Assembly (NCBI GenBank): GCA_030267965.1
Contig: BRYA01000426.1
Coordinates: 1 to 11,428, forward strand
From: Triparma columacea
Taxonomy: Eukaryota; Sar; Bolidophyceae; Parmales; Triparmaceae
Length of the DNA: 11,428 nucleotides
Direction of reading: 5' to 3'
Shown here: positions 6,368 to 11,428 of the stretch, piece by piece
How the letters are laid out: every line of letters starts with the position of its first letter
Position numbering within the stretch: position 1 is the first letter of the stretch
The notes under the pieces: model-generated
The model's database searches: none
What the model saw: the letters and a program-made list of their open reading frames with translations, nothing else
What the model was told of the DNA's origin: nothing
Translations under genes and position numbers: made by a program

Positions 6368-9300
6368 ATGGCAAAGCCACTCTCGCCTGACGACTCTTCT
6401 CAGTCGTCGATATCGCATGACGATATGACCCCACCCGCACCGAACGACAGCGGTGCGAAGAATTGTCATAACCCTCCCTCTGTCACTCCTCCACCGCCAT
6501 CCTCTAGCCTGACGACTTTAGGGATTCATGATGTGGACACGAGGAATATTGAGGCTCTCGAGGCGGCGCTAAACGATTCTTCAAGGTGCGCACCCCTTGT
6601 CTTTCCCACGCCCCCCCCGTCATCTTCCTCTTCCCTCTCACCCCCTCCCCCCACTAACCCACCCTCCACTGCTCAGCACACCGCACTACATTGCGGAGAG
6701 ATTTCACAAATACATTTCGAGGCTTGATGAGGACAGCATTGATTACCTTGCCACAACGAACAGTGCGTCTGATTCCTTTGTCGCTATAACCCCGGTTTCT
6801 GAACAGACCTTCACAGAATATTCCTCTAGAATGGCGACCTGGCGTCAGACTCTGAAGAAGGGCGACGAAGTCGAGGCGGGCGATGGCATTACGTACGAGA
6901 CGATTCACCCTATAGAGCACCACTTCAAGTTGTTCAAGGCCAAGGTGATTGCTTTGAGGTGAGCTGAGCCCTTCCCCCTTTTTCACAATGATTGCCCCCC
7001 CCCCCCTCTTACCCCCCTCTATCGCCCACCTAGTCCTCCCAACTCAACCGTCAAGGACTACAAGGGGGTGCATGAGCTCAAACTGGGAGGCGTCAAGCTC
7101 AGCTACCACGGCTTCACGGCGCGTTATGATGCATGGATTCCGTATGATAATGAGCTAGTTGTACCCACGGGTAGCTTCTGCAAAGCGAGGCGACTCTCGT
7201 TGAGGAGGCGCCGGGAGGAGGCCAACCTGAGGAAGCTAAAGGAGCAGGAAGAGGCCGACGCTGCAGCCGAAGTTGCGGAGGCTGCTGAGAAGGCTGCTGC
7301 AAGCGAGGCGACGGAGGTGAGGGTGGAGATTATGCGGAGATCGGAGCGACGGTTTTCAGCCATGGGTCGGTATCTAAGGCTGAGGCCCTCACCACACGTC
7401 ATCTAACCTCTTTTCGTTCGTCGCAGGTCGTCAAGTCTCGCAGTGGCCGCATCTCTGGGCGGAAGGCCAAGGCAGTCTGCAGGAAGGTGCCCAAGAAGAC
7501 GAAGGAGGAGGTGAGAATGGGGGGGAAGAAAAGCAGTACATTTACGACGTCGCGGTGGCGGAGGAGCCGCCAGTCATTCGCCAACACAACCCTTTCGCCG
7601 CCCTTCGCAGCCCGATCCGGAGGAGAACCGGTCTTGGATCTGCACTGTGTGCGTGGAGGCCGAGTGCGACACCAACCCTGACGCCCCCCTTCTCATCTGC
7701 GAGGGATCTTGCCAGCGCATCTTTCACACCCCGTGCGTCGGCCTGACGGAAGCGCCGGAGGGGACTTGGCTATGCGAGGAGTGCCTGGCGGGCGCCCACA
7801 AGTGCAGCGGCTGCGGCGAGGTTGGGAAGGACAATGTCTTTGGTGGAGTGGTAAAGTGCTCGAGGAAAAACTGCGGGCTTTACTTCCACGAGAGCTGCGT
7901 TCGCAACTACAATATAGAGGAGGACGAGGCTCAGGCCAAGCGGGCCGAACTCGCCCGCAGGAAGGCGAGTGACGAGGGGGGAGAGGAACCCGAGTACGAG
8001 CCTTTGAAATTTGTTTGCCCCGCCCACTTTTGCTGGACCTGCGGGGACGTTCCCAAAAACGAGAGGGCCACTAAGACGAAGAAGGGCGAGCTCTTCAGAT
8101 GCCTGCACTGCCCTATTTCTTACCACGTTGACTGCATCTCCCCCCTCGCCAACTTCCACGAGCTCGCCATGGTGTGCCACGAGCACTCCACGTACCCGCT
8201 CCCCTCCCTCCCAAAAGGTGCCTCCGTGCTGAACAAGGGCCGCAAAACCAAAACCGCCAACGAAGTCGCGATCCCCAAGGTTCTGAACAACTTTGTTGGC
8301 CTCGAGGCCTTCGACGCTCTCCCTAAGCATGAGGGTTTCACTGTCCCCCCCATGATACTTCCTAAGGAGGTGAGGTCGGAAGCGGTTGCGTTGGTGCGCA
8401 GGAGTTGTGCAGGAGTTGCGCAGGAGGCTCAATTCTCACTCAATCCGCTTCGCTTCATCCCAATCTTAGGGTGCCGCTTTGACCTTCTCCGAGCAGCAGA
8501 GCCTCGCGTTCCGCATCCCCTTCGACATCCACGACGAGGTGTACCAGAAGCCCCCCAAGTTCCAGCACCTGCAATGCCTCAAGTACGGCAGCAAGAAGCC
8601 ACCCCGCGTGGTCCCCACTGACATCTGCCGCTGCGTACCAGTCTCAGAGGGAGGCAGAGGGTGCGACGAGAATTGCCTAAACCGCATGATGTACATCGAG
8701 TGCTTCGGGGGGGAGCCCAACGAGAAGGTGAGGTGTCGGTTTGTTTGGGTGGAAGGGGGGAGGGCTTAGGTTTATCATCCACTCCCCTAAGGTGTCGATT
8801 TGTTTGGGTGGAAGGGGGGAGGGGTTAGGGTTATCATCCACTCCCCTAAGGTGTCGGTTTGTTTGGTTGGAAGGGGTTAGGGTTTCATCCACTCCCCTAA
8901 CCTCCCCACTTCCCCTCCCCCCCCCCCCTCCCTATCCCTTCCACCGCCCCCCTGCTCCTCTCCCAGGGCAAGAACTGCATGTGCGGTCCTGACTGCGGCA
9001 ACCGCCTCCTGACGAACCGTCAGATCACCCGCACCCGTCCCGCCAGGGAGATCGGTAAGGGTTGGGGTCTGATTGCGTTGGACGACGTGAAGGTCGGGGA
9101 CCTAATCCTGGAGTACGTGGGGGAGGTCTTGACGGAGAAGGAGATCGCCTACAGGCTGGAGGAGCACGAGAGGGAGAAGCCGAACGACCCGAACTTCTAC
9201 ATCATGGAGCTGCAGAATGGATGGTTCATAGACGCAAGGGACAAGGGGAGCCTATCGAGGTTCATCAATCACTCGTGCGAGCCAAACTGCCAGCTAGGTG

Positions 9301-9850
9301 AGTAGAAGGTGTCGCTGTATTATTTGCTTTTCCCTCCATCCCTGACTCCCCCCCCCCCCCCCCCTTCTCCCCAGAGCGCATCAACGTTAGCGGTTACACC
9401 CGCATCGGTATAATGTGCATAAAGCCGATAAAGGGCGGCAGCTTCCTGTCTTACGACTACCAGTTCGACACCGCCCACGCCTCCACGTTCCCGTGCGCTT
9501 GCGGGTCCAAGAATTGTAGGGGGACCATGAAGGGGGGGAAGAGTGAGGAGGGGGGGGGGAGCGAGGAGGGGGGAGGGGCTCAGTGCAGCATGAGCAGGGA
9601 TGAGAGGCTTAAGTCCGCCAGGGCTAGGGAGGATAAGGACAAGGCTTACATCGGTAAGGTTGAGGCAGCTCGTCTGTCCAGGCTTAATGAGGTAGGGACT
9701 GTGGTACCGGGGAGCACGAAGGGGAACGAGGAGATGGTGTTGGCGGGACCGCAGGTTAAGTACAGAGACGCAATTAGGGAAGGGAACGTGGCGCTTTGGA
9801 GGAACGCTAAGAAAGGGTATGAGGGGATTCTTATGAAGGGGGCCAAGTGA
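6368..9850 (+). CDS. Histone lysine methyltransferase: chromo barrel, PHD fingers, AWS-SET-post-SET (896 aa, 8 exons)
   Basis: Exons: 6368-6585, 6677-6958, 7034-7316, 7427-7510, 7611-8369, 8470-8727, 8967-9297, 9375-9850. They total 2691 nt and every junction is in phase. The introns (91, 75, 110, 100, 100, 239, 77 bp) are GT-AG with C-rich acceptors. Domains: a chromo-barrel/tudor-knot region at about 133-200, ending ARYDAWIP; a charged coiled-coil-like helix at 210-261; a PHD at about 298-347 (WICTVC to WLCEEC); an extended zinc-finger series at 353-477, including CWTCG, RCLHCPISYHVDC and CHEH; AWS at 577-620; SET at 651-763 with GWGL, RFINHSCEPNC and the SYDYQF tyrosine; and post-SET CACGSKNC at 779-790. 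All residues needed for SAM binding and catalysis that I can see are present. The AWS-SET-post-SET order is that of the NSD/SETD2/ASH1 class, so H3K36 is the likely substrate; H3K4 is not excluded. It acts in the nucleus. Confidence 0.93.
8732..8900 (+). repeat. 59-bp intronic minisatellite, three units
   Basis: Units 8732-8790 (59 bp), 8791-8849 (59 bp) and 8850-8900 (51 bp, internal deletion) lie inside intron 6 of the SET gene and explain why it is 239 bp while its siblings are 75-110. Each unit starts GGTGTCG and ends CCACTCCCCTAA. Unit boundaries read AAGGTG, resembling the true donor at 8727/8728. Confidence 0.9.
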
Positions 9851-9974
9851 GGAGAGGTGGGGGGGGGAGGGGGAGGGAAGGAATTAACGCACACACACAT
9901 TAAGCTGTGCGTAAGCAGGGCGTAAGCAGGTTGAATGCCGAAAGGTGGAGACCCCCAATATAAAGACAACCACG

Positions 9975-9980
9975 AATAAA
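9975..9980 (+). terminator. AATAAA polyadenylation signal of the SET gene
   Basis: It lies 125 nt after the TGA at 9848-9850, inside the 173-bp gap between two convergent genes (9851-10023), and is followed by a run of A. ATATAAAG at about 9957 is a weaker alternative. No matching signal is evident for PWP2 on the other strand in this gap. Confidence 0.45.
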
Positions 9981-10023
9981 AAAAAACCTGAGTAGCATCA
10001 TCTCAAAGTGACTACTGCTTGCT

Positions 10024-11383
10024 CTACACCTTATTCGCGTCCTCGATCTTGTTCAGTGCCATCTCCAGGCTGTTCTTGGTCCACTCCAGCGTGTACACGT
10101 TGTCCGCTAGGCAGTGCTTGAGTTCCTGTTCCCTCGTTTTAACTGACTTTGTTACGGCCCTGATGGCGTGGATGTACTTGCTCCCCCCCCTCTCGATCCT
10201 GCTCCCGTGCGCCTTGGAGAAGGCCTGTAGCCAGTTCAGGTAGAACTCTACGTGCGGCGTCTCGGCGATCTCGTCCGCCAGGAACTGCAGGAACCTGACG
10301 TAGTGGTTGCGAGTTATGGACCTGCACACCAGCGCGATGCTGGCGTTGGGTGTACCGTCGACGACCGCCGCGATCAGGGGCGTCTCGTTGAGCAGTAGGG
10401 CCATGATAAGCGCCTGCCCGTACATTCCTCGGGAGACGCAGTTGTTGACAGCGTTGGGTGTGACGTCCTCAGTTAGCGCAATGGGGTCAAAAGAGAGGTC
10501 CTCATCGAGCCTAAGGCGAGCGAAGCGGAGAGCAAGGTAATGTTAGTAAAATTTGTATTTACTTTTGTATGTGTATGTGTATGCGTGTGCGTCAATCTCG
10601 CCCCAGCTTGCATTAGATTTCCCACCATCCATCATAAATAACCTCCCTCCCCCATCTCACCTATAAATAAGCATCCCCTCCGTCGTCACCGCTACGAACT
10701 CGTTCCCCCCCGGGCTGAACGCGACCCTCAACGTCCTGACCTCTTGTCTTGATTTCCTCTCCCCCGTGTCTTGTCTCTTAGCTCCCGGTATGTTTGTGAC
10801 AGCTCCTACCCCTACCCTCTCCTCCTCGTCCGGCGGCACCTCCCCGTAGGCCGAGCCCGCAAACTTGCTGTTAAGCTTGTCCAGCGTCCCGTCTAGGCTC
10901 CTGCTGTGGCTGACAACGAATTTCTTGACGAGTATCCCCGAGGCCACGTGGTAGATGCAGATGTACTTGCTGTTCCCCCCCGCCAGCACGTGCTTCCCGT
11001 CGGCTGAGTAAACGACGCTCGTGAAGTGCCGGGCGCTCGCGTTGTTCTCGGCCGTCATCCTGTCGTTCTCCTTTCTCCCCCCCTGGATGTCCCTGCCGCC
11101 GTCGATGACGCTCCTAACCTCCCCCTCATCTAGGTCCCAGAAGTAGAGGCTCCCCCCGCTCGTGGCGGTCACGATTTCCTTCCCGTCCCCCCTGTAGTCC
11201 AGGCTTAGCACGTCCCTCTGGTGTATGAGGGTCTCGACGTTGTTGTTCTTGTAGACGTCCCAGACCTTGACGCTCCCGTCCCAGGCCCCGCTGCTGAGGA
11301 TGCCCCCGATGGGGGCAAAGGCAAGGGTGCAGACGGGGCCGGAGTGACCGCTCAGCACATCCAAGATCTTGCCCGTTTGCATG
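10024..11383 (-). CDS. PWP2: PWP2/UTP1, WD40 protein of the small-subunit processome (3' two exons)
   Basis: Exons 11383-10661 and 10510-10024 are joined across a 150-bp intron (GTGAGA to CCTTAG) in phase 2. The first begins after a CCCGCAG acceptor, completing a Ser codon to read (S)MQTGKILDVLSGH, so earlier exons lie beyond the right edge. WD40 blades are visible (GHSGPVCTLAF, WDGSVKVWD, GSLYFWDLD). The PWP2-specific insert follows: GGRKENDRMTA, YSADGKHVLAGGNSKYICIYHV, SLDGTLDKLNSK and TTEGMLIY. The last exon is the Utp12-type helical domain (LDEDLSFDPIALTEDVTPNAV; ALIMALLLNE; FLQFLADEIAETPHVEFYLNWLQAF). PWP2 is a UTP-B subunit acting in nucleolar 18S pre-rRNA processing. The protein ends at IEDANKV soon after the Utp12 domain, shorter at the tail than yeast PWP2. 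It is convergent with the SET gene. Confidence 0.93.
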
Positions 11384-11400
11384 CTGCGGGCGGCGGGGGC

Positions 11401-11428
11401 GGGGGGGGGGGGGGGGGGGGGGGGGGGG
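11401..11428 (+). repeat. 28-base G run at the window edge
   Basis: An uninterrupted G homopolymer running to the last base. On the coding strand of PWP2 it is a poly-C tract about 15 bp before the acceptor at 11384, in line with the C-rich acceptor tracts elsewhere (C17 at 9348-9364, C12 at 6995-7006). Its true length may be truncated or misread. Confidence 0.9.

Noticed and set aside
7770..8432. 220-codon minus-strand frame opposite the PHD exon
   Set aside because: High-GC antisense shadow of an exon with clear PHD zinc-ligand patterns; no recognisable domain.
8732..8900. TTAGGG-like bits (GGTTAGGG) as an interstitial telomere
   Set aside because: They occur once per 59-bp unit, not in tandem, and are better explained by the intronic repeat unit itself.

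Overview
The window is nuclear DNA of a eukaryote with small spliceosomal introns. Most introns are 75-150 bp, begin GTGAG or GTAAG, and end in an AG preceded by a C-rich tract. The likely source is a photosynthetic stramenopile (diatom, bolidophyte or pelagophyte relative). Two things suggest this: one protein has a bipartite presequence of the complex-plastid type (signal peptide cut before a Phe), and another has the TPSPTPSPT mucin-like repeat common in these algae. This placement is inference.

Layout, left to right. Positions 3-1082 (+) hold the 3' end of a Pro/Thr/Ser-rich repeat protein with a Cys-rich C-terminus; its reading frame is not the one with the obvious ATG. Positions 1249-2633 (-) encode a two-repeat MYB/SANT DNA-binding protein with one clear intron and no ATG at the head of its open frame. 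Two further minus-strand exons (3178-2948 and 3677-3573) join in phase 0 and can splice in phase onto the MYB exon, so they may be its 5' end; together they would make one 536-residue protein. Only 56 bp away, 3734-4807 (+) encodes a predicted plastid-targeted protein of unknown function. Positions 4875-5789 (-) encode a nuclear-looking protein with an MBD-like motif, a SAP-like motif and a perfectly duplicated 60-bp segment. An island of about 21% G+C (by hand count over 5821-6180) separates it from the next gene.

Positions 6368-9850 (+) hold an eight-exon gene for an 896-residue histone lysine methyltransferase: chromo barrel, PHD fingers, AWS, SET and post-SET. All splice phases were worked out by hand and are consistent. 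Convergent with it, 10024-11383 (-) holds the last two exons of PWP2/UTP1, a WD40 protein of the small-subunit processome; the rest lies beyond the right edge, which ends in a 28-base G run.

Three of the genes (MYB, MBD-like, SET methyltransferase) look chromatin- or DNA-associated, and the last two are divergent across the AT-rich island. No operons are expected. I saw no tRNA, rRNA, CRISPR or intact transposon.
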